Positions 1 to 10,640 of a stretch of DNA of 64,000 bases are shown here, one piece after another; position 1 is the first letter of the stretch, and each line of letters opens with the position of its first letter. Below the pieces are notes generated by a model that saw only the letters and a program-made list of their open reading frames with translations, ran no database searches and was not told where the DNA came from. Where the stretch lies: NCBI GenBank assembly GCA_003427395.1, contig BFEA01000025.1:2297904-2361903 (forward strand). Direction: 5' to 3'. A program made the translations under genes and the position numbers. This DNA comes from Chara braunii. Lineage: Eukaryota; Streptophyta; Charophyceae; Charales; Characeae.

Positions 1-14
1 CTTTTTTCGTTTTT

Positions 15-172
15 TTTTTTCGTTTTTTTTTTCATTTTTTTTTTCCCATTTTTTTCGTTCTTTCACTCCGACGTTCGGGATGCCTGCGCCCGGTAGTCCG
101 AGCCTCGGCACGGATCGGCGTACCGGTCGGCCGAGGCTCGGATTCGATAGCTGGGCCAGGTACTGGTGGTTT
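15..172 (-). repeat. SINE-like element, family S1
   Basis: Read on the minus strand the element starts at TTAAACCACCAGTACCTGG (about 172) and ends in an A-rich tail (T-rich on the plus strand, 1-60). The same head, GC-rich middle and A-rich tail recur at 34203, 34919 and 39165, which marks it as a dispersed, tailed retroelement. A B-box-like stretch (ATCGAATCC) sits just after the head, so a tRNA-derived SINE is possible, but no clear A box is visible. Head-only fragments lie at 241-262, 433-455 and 1383-1400. Confidence 0.55.
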
Positions 173-2160
173 AAGACGTTCCCAAAAGGCATCAGGGATG
201 GGCCATGCCAAGACACCCATACAGATTTGTATGTTCACAGACCTGTACCACCAGTACCTTTCCCCGCTTGAAAAACACATACGCGGCAGCATGTGCCCTC
301 ATCTTTCAGGGGTCCGAATACCGGACCGAAACGGCTAACGTCCCCAGCCCCACAAAGAGGCCCGTGCTGGCTCTGCATTTTTTGGCGAGCAAGGCGATTT
401 TAGGGTCAACTCGGCGTCAATAAGCTTAGAAAGGGTACTGGTGGTTAAACCATGTTTCAAACCGCCGCTCCATTCGACTTATTTTGACAAACGAAAAGCT
501 GCATTTCCCTAAGCATCCTCCTGGACCCTAACATAACTCTTTTGTCGCTCAGCTTATGCCCTTTGCATTGTGTTTTTGTCATCAGACACATCATCAACTG
601 AGTGCCATGGACATCTAATCGACTCCTTGTTGCCGTCGGCCCCCAGCAACCCAAGTGCGGGCCAAGCATAACTGTCCACCACATGGGGCAAAGCCCTACT
701 TTAGGACCTTAGCGTACGATCTGGGCTGTTTAGCTGCAATGTGGACCCCCATAAACAAGAATAACAGAAAGAAGCCCCAAGCTGGCATCCCATTCCATCG
801 ACTGCTTCATCATCTGGCACAAACACAAACGGGATCGGGGATGTAGGCCAGGGGGGGGCAAAGGAGCTGACTTTACTTACCCATGGAACAACCCTAAACT
901 CGGTCTTGCCCCGACAGTTTGGCGGCACGCTTGGCTCGTCATGCCCCTCCGAATTGGTGCCAAACTTGCCTCAAAAGGTTTTGGGGCTGGGTATCCTGTA
1001 GATTAGGTTGTGATCTTTCCAGGAAAAAATAAAAAAAAACGAAGAAAAAAAATTTAGACCGTGAAAATAAATGCCGCACTGTTTCCTCGCATTTTCCACT
1101 TTTGACACTCTACCACATGCGGGCCAATGCGAGAAGGACACCAACTTCCACGATAATTTGCGCTCAGAAGGATGACTCGACAACTCTAAAAATTTGAGGG
1201 TCCGTAGATTTTGTCCTGATCTATACAGGAAAAAATATATATTTTTTTTAAATCATTTAAACCGTGAAATAAATCGCGGGGGCAATTCAGCCCATTTTCC
1301 AATTTTGCCACTCCACCAGTTCTCCCCACTGTGCTACCGGTAGCCCTCATGGACCTGTGCTACCGGTCCCCCCTAATTTAGGACGGCAGGGGTAGTGGTG
1401 GTTTAACCCGGGGCCATTTTAATAACCGAGGTCGACTAATCATCTGTCTCCGACGGCACATGTGATAACCATCTGGGCGGGAGATTGAGGATCAGGTCCA
1501 GGAGGCAGCGGCACTGACGGCAAAGGAATGTACTGACGGCACGGTAACACGCGTCAGGTCTTAATTGTCAACATATGGCAGACACACAGGCAGGCATCAT
1601 TTTTTGTATTCATCGACTGAGAATCCGGGAGGTGAACGAAGTCGTCTCATTTGTCGGCAAAGGGGGGCTTCATTCCCAGTCAAATAACCCAACTTTAACC
1701 CCCTCCCCCTCCCCCCCCTCCTCCTCTATATCCAAGGCTCCATGCCATAAACCAACACCCTCTTCTGGTAGACACATCACGCATGTCATATATTACCCAT
1801 GCAGACTGTCGGTCGGTTCAAACCCCTGACAAGAACGGCAGTACGTCGGAGAAATTAGTCGGTCACACCCATGAAACCCCCTCCTCTACAAAATGAGGGT
1901 AATCTTCGCACAGCTGTTTCGTTGCACTTTCACCTACTCATCAGCCAACTGGAGCCCGACCGTCTTTCAAGTACAGATTTGACCGACAGATAAGGACTCG
2001 CCACCACCTTGCCCGAAGTTTATGAGATACGCTTGAGAGAGAAAGTGGTCGACTTCACTCACGCGAACCCTGTGATCCCAGCAGACTGTCTAGTCCAAAC
2101 CCCTGACAAGAATATGGTCGAATGTCGGGCAAACTAGAGGGTTGGGGGGGGAATTGCTGA
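173..2160. other. No gene seen
   Basis: Open frames here are short and show no recognisable domain. The stretch holds S1 head fragments, A/T-rich runs near 1025-1060 and 1235-1250, and on the minus strand the two strings CTGATGAG and CGAAAC (1917-1943), which resemble hammerhead core pieces but do not fold into one. Confidence 0.5.
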
Positions 2161-2167
2161 AGGGGGA

Positions 2168-2494
2168 GTTGAAGGTAGGGAGTAGCAGCGGCAGTGGAGA
2201 GGGTGTGTGCATGGAACAGTGAAACCCATAGGAAGGTTGCCCTTTCTATTCAGGGGGGGGCGCACTGTAAGTTTCGAGCGGAGACGAAACTTCGCGTCCA
2301 GTTCTTGTTCCACCCACAAGCCAGGGGGTGAGAGGGAGGTAGACCGATGGCCGGGGGGGGTGGGGGGGGGGGGGGGGGGGGGGTCGGGGCTGCATTGGAG
2401 AGGCTGTTGAAGGGAAGGGGGTAGCAGGGGCAGCAGGCGGACAGTGTGTGCGTCGAACAGTGAAAAACGTCCGAAGGTCGGCTTTTCCGTTCAT
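2168..2494 (+). repeat. Direct repeat pair around a poly-G tract
   Basis: Two diverged copies of an about 85-bp sequence (2168-2251 and 2405-2494) both begin GTTGAAGG and carry GAACAGTGAAA followed by an AAGGT element. Between them lies an almost pure G tract (2350-2383). Confidence 0.6.
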
Positions 2495-5170
2495 GTGGAG
2501 AACTGCCGAGTTCCTTCTTCACCCGCAAAGCCCAAAAGAGATGGTAAACTAGTCGTGCAGATGGATGATTTTGACGTAAATGCATTTTCCCCTAATTGTG
2601 GGGTGGGTGCATGGTCTGGTCACACTTATTTCCAGCTTCATTCATCAGGGTAAAGGAGAGAACTTGAAAGTTGAAACAAAAAAGAATCCGTCAGGGAAGG
2701 GGTTGAAAATTTTCAAATTTTTTGATATCCGTCACACTCTCACCAAGCTTCAATTAAACTCGCAGTCTCAAGAGGCATAAGAGAAGAGTAATCTACAAAA
2801 CGTAAAAAAACGTTTGTTTGTTTTTTTGTTTTTGTTTTCACTTTTTTCCTGCAAAATGCGCAATTGCCTTCCTCTCCGATCATTACATCTGAATCGGCGA
2901 GATACACGACGGCAGTTAAAACTTGTCTTTCAATCCTAGCTGTCCAATAACCTGCGCATACATATCGCCATCTTTCTTTCTCAAATAATGAAGAAGTCGC
3001 TTCCTCTTCGACAGCATCCCCTCCAGACCCTTTCTTGACGCAAAGTCCTGTTCACACCAGTCCGTCCACACCCAAAATTACACATCATCCGGTCAGCCAG
3101 CCGCACAAAGAGCCTTTCGCTTCAGCAATCGAAGGTCAGCAACAACCAACCGGACAGACACTCACTTCACAGATCGATGACCAGGAGTCAGCAGACTACC
3201 ATCTTCCCCCTGAATCGAACGTATAAGGTCATTATTATCGCCGCATCCAGTCTGAAAGTTGACCAAAATACAGCTCTAGCGACTGTACGTTCGATTCGGG
3301 GGACGAGGGTAAAAACGATAGCTCACATATCAGAGTAGAGTACAGAGAACATCTAGGTCGTCACACATCATCGATGCCAACGAATGTGGCACCCGCCGCC
3401 CAAGTAATACGATCCAAGAATCTACGGTCAGGATTATTAACCACCACTCGACATGTGCTTGGCCAGGATTAATCCTTACTCCACACATATCGGTGGCCAG
3501 GATTAGGCAGCCTCATACGGTGATTAGTCGTGTGAATCACCGAACGACGGACAGGCTTTTGACCCGGACGTAAGTCTCTCTCTACATATAGCACAGCTAG
3601 CGACCGAGCATTCGCAAAACCCTTTTCGCTCCTCTGAACAGCGCTTGCAGCCTTTCAAAAAAGGAGTCTGAGAAAGCAACACCAGATAGAGAAGAGGTAA
3701 AATGAACATAGGCTGCACAAATATGATATATCAGAGAAGAACACGCGAGGTGCAGGGTACTGCACGGACACACGGAAGACGATACAAGAGGTGATGGACG
3801 GGGATTCAAACAAGCAGGCAGTCGATCAAGCGACAAAGCGACAACAACTCTCCCCACAACTGTAATATAATAAGCACCAACCCCTCCTTCATGATGGGCA
3901 CAAGGCCTTCATAAGACTCAAAACACCCCAGGGTTATCACAGAGACGCAAGTCGCAGACAAAGTCGGCGATTGAGGCCCAAGCGGAAATGAATATGCCGA
4001 TAACCAAGAGTAGAATGTGTACACGCACAAGGACAGAGATCCCAGAGCGATTCATTGTCTCTATCAGACCAGGACTCGCTAGGTTCCGAAGGGGGCGGCG
4101 GGGAAGGAGGGGGGGGAGGGGAGGGAAGGGGAGGGGGGAGGGGGAGGGAACTAATGCCAACGACATAATATTATGATGATGATGATAATAATAAGATTGA
4201 AACAAAATTTGCCAGCTTTTACTCATGTGATTATACTATCAATTTAAGATTAGTAATTTTCTTACAAGTTCTAAAAAGGACAAAAAGGACAAAAACAAAG
4301 AAATTTACCTTGCGATGCGTCTTCAGGTGCTCCGTCATGTACTTGATCTTGTATGTAAGAAGAGCAACTGCACCATCAATCCCACCGCCGCCCCCACACC
4401 CCCGCACATACACAAAAGAACTCAAAACTCAGAACTTGCAACACAGGCAGCAGCAGTTGCAGCACACACTCGCAAGACGAAAGAAGAAGAAAGAAGTAGT
4501 GGAGTGAACGTTCTTCCACAGAGCGGGCGGAGAAGAGAGAGAGAGAACAAAAGGTCATTCCAAACCGACAGGCCAAGCTCAGTGGGTACACCATTCGGAC
4601 CTGAGTTCCAGTCCAGATGAACTACGTGAACGGAATCCAATAATTCCGCATTACCTGGGGTCGATCAGTTTGACAATGATCTCTCTCACAAGGCCGCGAC
4701 TGCGGCTCCTAGATGAGTCATTCTTACAGGTGGAGGCACCCCTCTAAACTTAGGACCACCCCTCAACAAGGTGGGAAATTGTCAAGAGGGGTGGGGCTGG
4801 GGATAGAGGGAGGTATATACTACATAGTACATAAGTCTTTTTCCTCTTCTTTTATTAAGACTGTTTTTCTTTTTTGAAGGTTTTTTTCTTTTTCAATTTT
4901 TTCTCCCTTTTATTGCTCCTCTCGTTTACAACAAGGTTGCAGCCTTGAGATATCATCATCGAAATCAATGGCTTCAGATATTTCAGAATTACTCGTTCCA
5001 TTCATCTAGGTCCTCCATCAGGATTCGAACTTAGGTCTGTATTTCAGCAGTTCATGAGTGGACGACTCCTGGAATCGAAAGGAACGATACAATTTCAGAA
5101 AGAGAAACAGACAAAAACACTTCAAGGAGTATCGCATGGCACGTTGCAGAAAAAGGGAGAGGGGGACTTG
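2495..5170. other. No gene seen; scattered inverted repeats
   Basis: No convincing coding region. Two inverted repeats can be read: GAATCGAACGTA near 3212 against TACGTTCGATTC near 3286, with the loop between them, and CCACCCCTC (4756-4764) against GAGGGGTGG (4786-4794). The tract at 4095-4150 is G-rich on the plus strand. Confidence 0.5.
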
Positions 5171-5173
5171 CGT

Positions 5174-5306
5174 ACCGGCTTCCACGTCCGAAATTCTTTA
5201 GCTGCCACTAATCAGGCCTTTCATTCCAAAATACAGGTGTCGACTTCTACATCTGAAATTCCTTAGTGGCCACTAATCACTTTAATCAGGCCTTTAATTC
5301 CAAAAA
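5174..5306 (+). repeat. Tandem pair, about 65 bp unit
   Basis: Two successive diverged copies each run from a GTCCGAAATTC-like start through CCACTAATCA to AGGCCTTT and ATTCCAAAA. The second copy carries a short internal duplication of the CACTAATCA region. Confidence 0.65.
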
Positions 5307-5415
5307 AATTGCCCACAGATCAGATGTGGCGGGATACACGGTGCAGATCAACGACTACTGTCTTATCATGACTCTTACGACTCTTATCCGAATGCATTCG
5401 GGGCAGCGGCATTTC

Positions 5416-5535
5416 TTGGAATACCCTTCCCGTAGGGATATATTCCATTTCTGGAATACCCTTCTGGTTGGGATATTCCATTTTCTGGAATACCCTTCTG
5501 GTAGGGATATTCCATTTCTGGAATACCCTTCCGTT
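5416..5535 (+). repeat. Minisatellite, four copies
   Basis: Four near-identical head-to-tail copies of a 30-37 bp unit containing TGGAATACCCTTC and GGGATATTCCATTT. Each unit is partly self-complementary (GGAATA against TATTCC), so single-stranded copies would fold. Confidence 0.8.
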
Positions 5536-5937
5536 TGATAGCCAGCATGGAATCTCAGATGCAATACTGTGTCCTTGCCGGCGTTGTTGCACTTCCGTCG
5601 CCCGAACTCCTTTTTTCCCCCTACATTCTTTCCATATTTTTTCAATGAAGAGGAGACTCAAGCTGCACAAAAGGGGAGGGAAGGGGACGATGATGTGTCG
5701 AGGGTGATTGACACGTCGACTGAATATTCAACCAATGATATACGCCAATGAAGGAGGAGCTGAGCGTTGTTGATGTGTACTAGTTGTGCGACCAAAACTT
5801 CAAAAGCGTGCAAGTTAGTCAGAGTGGAAAGGATTGTGAGAGAGATCTCGCGCGGAAGTTAATAAGACTTTCCAAAGTGCTTACGCAAATCAGAAATCAC
5901 ACGTGAAAGGAAAAAAAACTTTAAAAAAGGAACGAGG

Positions 5938-6077
5938 AAAAAAACGCACCTAACAACAGCTGCAGCCTACAAAAAACTAAGTGCCGAAAAGCGACAGAGA
6001 GCAAAAAAAACGCACCTGACAACAGCTGCAGCCAGCCAGCCTACAAAGAACTAAGTGCCGAAAAACGACAGAGAGCA
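5938..6077 (+). repeat. Tandem duplication, about 70 bp
   Basis: Two copies beginning AAAACGCACCT and ending CGACAGAGAGCAA. The second has a small GCCA duplication inside the CTGCAGCC stretch. Confidence 0.8.
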
Positions 6078-6243
6078 AGGGTAGTGGTGGCAAAGTACAC
6101 AGAGTTTGAACTCTCCGAAGCACGAATGCAGAATAGTAAAAAGTACTAAAAACGGAATAGAACTCTCACTCAGTCAGGTCGTACTCGCACTACTGGTAGG
6201 ACTTTTTGTACTAAGCTCTGGACGTGATTGTGGTCAGATACTT

Positions 6244-6383
6244 CAGGGTCATGCTGTAATTACACTCGGATTCATTTAGAAGAGTCCTAGTGTGACTATG
6301 CCCTCAGTTCTGCATGAAAGAAGTGAGCCCAAAGAAACAACAGAGAAATGACAAAGGAAATATGTAATTACAGCATGACCCTG
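6244..6383. repeat. Perfect 20-bp inverted repeat
   Basis: CAGGGTCATGCTGTAATTAC at 6244-6263 is matched exactly by its reverse complement at 6364-6383, with a 100-bp spacer. Related CAGATAC(A)TC motifs recur near 13750, 13855 and 45550, so this is probably the edge of a dispersed element. Confidence 0.75.
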
Positions 6384-6565
6384 ACACTCGCTTTGGGTCT
6401 GACGACGACTAAGCGCGTCCAACCATTCGTATGGACCAACCAAGCGATCTCACCGTCCACCGTCGTCAACCTTCCAATAGAGGATCAGAAACATCCGAAG
6501 GTCGACGACAGCGGAGGGTGAGAAGGGAAGTCTGGCCTAAGCGTAAGGGAAGGAGGAGGTCGAAA

Positions 6566-6613
6566 AGCCCCATGAGGACGACCGCGCGGCGAACGTCGAA
6601 ACTGGTCGGGGTT
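6566..6613 (+). ncRNA. Degenerate hammerhead-like motif, satellite unit 1
   Basis: Stem I pairs AGCCCC (6566-6571) with GGGGTT (6608-6613). Stem II pairs GACG (6577-6580) with CGTC (6594-6597). GAAA follows at 6598-6601, and ACTGGTC gives a two-base-pair stem III and the GTC cleavage triplet (6605-6607). Between stem I and ATGA the core bases corresponding to U4 and G5 are missing, so self-cleavage as known is not expected. Confidence 0.55.
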
Positions 6614-6784
6614 GCCTAACCCACTAAGATTTTCCAACCATTCGTACGGACCCACCAACCGACCTCACCATCCACCGACGTCAACCTTCCGATCGGATCA
6701 GAATGATCAATGATCAGCAGGTCGACGGCGGCGGAGGGTGAGAAGGGAAGTCTGGTCCAAGTGTAAGGGAGAAAGAGGTGGAAA

Positions 6785-6832
6785 AGCCCCATGAGGACGA
6801 CCGTGTGGCGGACGTCGAAACTGGTCGGGATT
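6785..6832 (+). ncRNA. Degenerate hammerhead-like motif, satellite unit 2
   Basis: Same layout as unit 1. Stem II is GACG-A-CCG against CGG-A-CGTC (6796-6816), one A-A mismatch inside seven pairs. The GTC triplet is at 6824-6826. Stem I has one mismatch (C against A). The UG of the CUGAUGA core is absent. Confidence 0.55.
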
Positions 6833-7003
6833 GCCTAACCCACTAAGATCTTCCAACCATTCGTACGGACCCACCAACCGATCTCACCGTCCGCCGACGT
6901 CAACCTTCCGATTGGATCAGAATGATCAATGATCAGAAGGTCGACAGCGGCGGAGGGTGAGAAGGGAAGTCTGGTCCAACTGTAAGGGAGAAGGAGGTGG
7001 AAA

Positions 7004-7052
7004 AGCCCCATGAGGACTTCCGCGCGGCGGAGGTCGAAACTGGTCGGGGTTG
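7004..7052 (+). ncRNA. Degenerate hammerhead-like motif, satellite unit 3
   Basis: Stem II differs in sequence from units 1 and 2 yet still pairs over seven positions: GACTTCC (7015-7021) against GGAGGTC (7029-7035), one G-U wobble. GAAAC, a short stem III and GTC with GGGGTT follow. The UG of the core is missing here too. The changed but still paired stem II argues that the fold, not just the sequence, has been kept. Confidence 0.55.
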
Positions 7053-7138
7053 CCTAATAACCCACAGGCTGGTGGTTATCATTGTGATCGACATCTACAC
7101 GGACTTGTTTTGGTTTACAGAATTCGACTGTGTGAGGA

Positions 7139-7237
7139 CGGGAGTGAGAGAGGGAGTGAGAGAGGGAGTGAGAGAGGGAGTGAGAGAGCAAGTGAGAGAG
7201 GGAGTGAGAGAGGGAGTGAGAGAGGGAGTGAGGTGGT
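7139..7237 (+). repeat. 12-bp minisatellite
   Basis: About eight copies of GGGAGTGAGAGA in a row, with one copy reading GCAAGTGAGAGA. Confidence 0.9.
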
Positions 7238-7477
7238 GAGGGAGGGGGAGGAAGGAAAGAGTAAGGGTGGGAAATTGCACTCACCTTGCACTTCAGAGGA
7301 CCCAGTATCACCTGGCCGTCTTTCAAAATCCTTGCGCACCTTTGATATTCCAATTTTATGTTTCTCTTGCGCAGTTGCATTAATCGGACTCAAGTACTGT
7401 CAAAAAAAGAAACAAACATAGCACGCCTTCGTTAGACAGTCCATGTCAATTCTCTCATATCCAGCAACTGACACACA

Positions 7478-7533
7478 AGCTTGTAGCCAACCAAACAATT
7501 CAAGCAACAGCACAGGAAAACAGCAGCAGCAAC

Positions 7534-7616
<83 letters not shown>

Positions 7617-7671
7617 GCTTGCAGCCAATCAAACAATTCAAGCAACAGCACAGGAAAACAGCAGCAGCAAC

Positions 7672-7735
<64 letters not shown>
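7478..7735 (+). repeat. Tandem duplication carrying (CT)n(CA)n tracts
   Basis: A unit of about 65 bp starting AAGCTTG and ending CAGCAGCAGCAACC occurs at 7478 and again at 7615. Each copy is followed by a CT run and then a CA run. The long Thr-His and Cys-Val reading frames across this stretch are products of the microsatellite, not genes. Confidence 0.9.
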
Positions 7736-7738
<3 letters not shown>

Positions 7739-8384
7739 GATCACTGTGAGGTACTCACTGTCATTGCCCAGGTCAGCCTTAATGCAAAACCAAGTCAGTA
7801 CCGTAGTTCCGGGCTGTTTGAAAACATCTGCAAGATGACTGATTGGCAGTTGCAAGCAAAGGGGAGAGAGAGAGAGAGAGGCCAAAATAGAGGGGGAGTA
7901 TGAAGTGAGTCCAGCACAGCGTGGTCTACCCTTTTACCCAGTTAACAGCCCGGGAAAAACGGGACTTAATGAGATGAAGTGGATGCAGACGTTAATTTCA
8001 GACACCTCAGTGTCTTCAGTGGTCTTCATTACACAGCTGGCTAGCTGGCTTGCAGATGACCCACCCCTTTGTGGCCAGAAAAGAGTCACAGACCCTTTAA
8101 AGGCCGGAAAACAACCCCGCCAGACCCTTCTCATTCTGGATATTTGTTACACCTGGACTTCAAGGGCTTAACTAGAGTCACATTGAAAGCCACACATCAC
8201 TCCCACCGATCAATTTTGAGCTGGTGGGACCAAGGCTTTGCCACTGTGCCCAACCAACCACTGTGCATCTGCTGCAGACTCTACCAACCCAATTCTGGTG
8301 CGGCGCCCATTCTGAGTCATTCTAAGAACGTCTGCACATCCGACTGGTCATTCTGATTTGACGGACAACTGGCAATCGATTGCA

Positions 8385-8840
8385 AGTCTCCCGATTCGCA
8401 GTCTCAATTGCAGGTCACAATTCCAGGTCCGTGTCATTCATTGTTCCCAATCCCAATCTCAGTCTCGGTCTTGATGCTGGTCTCGACTCCTGGCCTCAAT
8501 TTTGGGTCTTGATTCTGTGTCTAGATTCCAGGCTCAATTCCCAGGCTCAATTCCCGGGCACAATTCCGGGTCTCGAGATCGGTCTCGGTCCGCAGGGAAG
8601 GCCAGATTCCGGGTCTCAATTCCTGGTCTCAATTCGGGGTCTCAATTCCTGGTCTCAATTCGGGGTCTCAAGTCCGGGTCTCGATTCCAGTTGTTGGTTC
8701 CATGTCTCAATTCTGGTCTCCATTTCGTCCCGATCTTCATTCCCGATTCCGATCCCAGTCCCAATCCCAGTGTTAGTTCCAGTCCCAGTCTCAATACCCG
8801 GACTTGACTCCGGCTTCCGATTCCAGGTCTTGATCTGCGG
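8385..8840 (+). repeat. Degenerate minisatellite (GGTCTCAATTC-type)
   Basis: Some thirty imperfect copies of a 12-15 bp unit around GGTCTCAATTCC or its GGTCTCGATTCC variant. The frames that stay open through it are artefacts of the unit length. Confidence 0.8.
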
Positions 8841-9332
8841 ATGAAAGAGAGGGAAAACAAAAACCTCCTTCACATATTGAGACTTGCAATCCTACAAAAG
8901 TGCTGTGGAGCGTCAAAACTTAGCTATCCTTCCTTGCATGATAACGTGGAATCAAAGCTGACATGCAACCACAGAACCACTACATCGTCATGACCCCTCA
9001 CCTGCTCCACCAAGGCGTCCTTGGGTGCTGCCGTGGCACCGAATCCCGCAAGCCTGTCATCTCCAATGGCCGCACTGAATCCGAACCGGGCAGCTGTTCA
9101 TGATGTTCGCACAGCACAGGCAGACGGGCAAAACACGCAATCAATCAACAAACAATCAATTTTGTAAGGCTAACCCAAATTTAAAAAAATAAAAAAATAA
9201 ATAAATAATAATAAATAAAAAAAAACAGATATTGTGTACACTGGCGACCAAGTACTGCAAAAGGACAAAAAAAACAGTGGGAAAAAGACAGAACAGGACA
9301 ACTCAGTTGGGAGCTAAGGAACTCCCCGCTTC

Positions 9333-9606
9333 CCATGCGCACCTGGTCATACAGCATGACCTAATTTTGAGCCAGCTGTGACCTTTCCGTGTCATTTTCC
9401 CGTTTGGGAAACATTCCATGTGGTCCGCTTGCTTTGGCGGGACGAGGAGCCAGGCGGGACGAGGGCTCCAATCTTGGCGACCAAGATTGGAGCCCTCGTC
9501 CCGCCAAAGCAAGCGGACCGCATGGAATGTTTCCCAAACGGGAAAATGACACAGAAAGGTCACAGCTGGCTCAAAATTAGGCCATGGTGTATGACCAGGT
9601 GCATGG
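9333..9606. repeat. Foldback element, arms of 126-145 bp
   Basis: The left arm (9333-9477) and right arm (9481-9606) are near-perfect reverse complements with a 3-bp centre. The left arm alone carries a 17-bp internal duplication (GGCGGGACGAG repeated). No target-site duplication is visible. It may be a foldback MITE. As RNA it would form one long hairpin suited to dicing. Confidence 0.8.
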
Positions 9607-10042
9607 CCAGTGGCTGTCTGTTTAGGGCAAGTACATTTTGAAGCGGCCTATGGCGAGCACATGACTCCGTTTAGCGAGGTCAGTACATTTCGAGCGGCCT
9701 ATTCTGCTACATGAAGGGTGGGTTGACGCAGGCTTTGAACTCGTGACTTCGCGGATATTTGTAGTTAGTTAGGACGTGCCTTGTGAAGTGATTCGAGCTC
9801 GCGATTTCTTGGTGAGGATTGATGGACGCGATTTGAATATGTAGTTCGCTGGTTTTCCTTTTTTCGAGGGGCTGTGTACTTGACGGGTTTTTGGACTTCC
9901 CTACGGGGATAGGTACCTGACTATTTTTTGGACCAGATCAGTAGAGGTGATATCAACCAGCGTTCTAGTATCTTCTAGGCGTAGTTTTTCTGACTTTCTA
10001 TATCGGCAGTTCGTGTGAAACTTCCAACACCGACTTTCAAAA
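9607..10042. other. No gene seen; leader of a possible retroelement
   Basis: No open frame of note. The sequence runs into the hammerhead motif and then a gag-like zinc-knuckle ORF, so it may be the 5' untranslated part of a retroelement whose end I cannot define. Confidence 0.3.
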
Positions 10043-10089
10043 GACCCCTGATGAGTCGTGGTGGGCGGCCACGCGAAACCGGTCGGGTC
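10043..10089 (+). ncRNA. Type I hammerhead ribozyme motif
   Basis: All invariant core bases are present. CTGATGA (10048-10054), GAA (10075-10077), the A15.1-U16.1 pair (10078 with 10083) and the cleavage triplet GTC (10082-10084) can all be read. Stem I pairs GACCC (10043-10047) with GGGTC (10085-10089). Stem II pairs G55/C74 and CGTGG (10057-10061) with CCACG (10069-10073) around a 7-nt loop, with U10056 bulged. Stem III is the palindrome ACCGGT, giving two base pairs and a 2-nt loop, or six pairs in a dimer. Predicted cleavage lies between 10084 and 10085. Type I hammerheads with very short stem III are known from satellite DNAs and Penelope-like retroelements. Activity is inferred. Confidence 0.75.
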
Positions 10090-10353
10090 CTACGCCAAGC
10101 GGCTTCGGTCGCAAGTGTGATCCAAGCTTTTTCTTAATATCAAGTCGCGTTCGGGTTTCGTTGTACGACTGCTTTTTGCGTCTCCTACCTCCTTTCCTCA
10201 TTGTCTTTCCTCTCCCTTCCTTCTCCTGCTGATTGATTGAGTTCGTCAGGATTGGTCCGTTCATTCTTCGTTTCGTGAATGCTGTAATCTGACTTTCACG
10301 CACGAGGTAACCGACGTAGAAGTAGTACTATCGTTGAGTGGCCTCGAGTTACT

Positions 10354-10640
10354 ATGGCGACGAACGGCAACAATTGTCGACAATCGGTCTTGCTATAACT
10401 GTGGTCAGAATGGTCACATTTCTCGCTATTGCCCCCTCCCTGATAGGCATACTAATCTCCCTCCCTCCTCCAGTACTGCGATAGTCCCGGCTCAACCTTT
10501 GCTGTCCTATCCTGCTGGTAGCTCTACCGGTGCGAACTCAAGCGGTAATTTCACCGGGCAACAGTCTGGGCAGTACTCTGATCGTGGATGGCTGCGCAAC
10601 CGGGTCGCTCGAAGGGATTGTTACAAAGATCAAAGAACAA
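10354..10640 (+). pseudogene. gag-type zinc-knuckle ORF fragment
   Basis: A CCHC zinc knuckle, CYNCGQNGHISRYC (CX2CX4HX4C, 10390-10431), is followed by a Pro/Ser/Thr-rich linker, the usual look of the nucleocapsid part of a retrotransposon Gag. The only nearby ATG in good position (10354, MATNGNN) is one frame off from the knuckle, so a frameshift separates start and domain. Downstream the frame runs straight into a MITE at 10641 and no protease, RT or integrase follows. I read it as a truncated Gag. A host CCHC RNA-binding protein is the alternative. Confidence 0.6.

Larger units (their letters stand above)
6419..7065 (+). repeat. Satellite: three tandem units of about 215 bp
   Basis: Units start at 6419, 6634 and 6853, each with CCAACCATTCGTA, and end in GGTTGCCTAACCCAC or a close variant. 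Unit 1 is the most diverged, and units 2 and 3 share the ATGATCAATGATCAG insert. Each unit ends in a block resembling a type I hammerhead ribozyme: CCCC-ATGAG, a hairpin, CGAAAC, then GGTC followed by GGG. The spacing makes a tandem, possibly self-circularising, origin plausible. Confidence 0.85.

Noticed and set aside
4990-5065. tRNA-like B box GTTCGAATCC on the minus strand
   Set aside because: A 6-of-7 acceptor pairing can be drawn, but only 57 nt lie between the ends and no D arm or anticodon arm fits.
6419-7065. CRISPR-like array
   Set aside because: The three units of about 215 bp are contiguous and similar throughout, with no spacers. This is a eukaryotic satellite.
7443-7903. Long Thr-His and Cys-Val reading frames
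   Set aside because: They read through (CA)n and (CT)n tracts and have no non-repetitive coding part.
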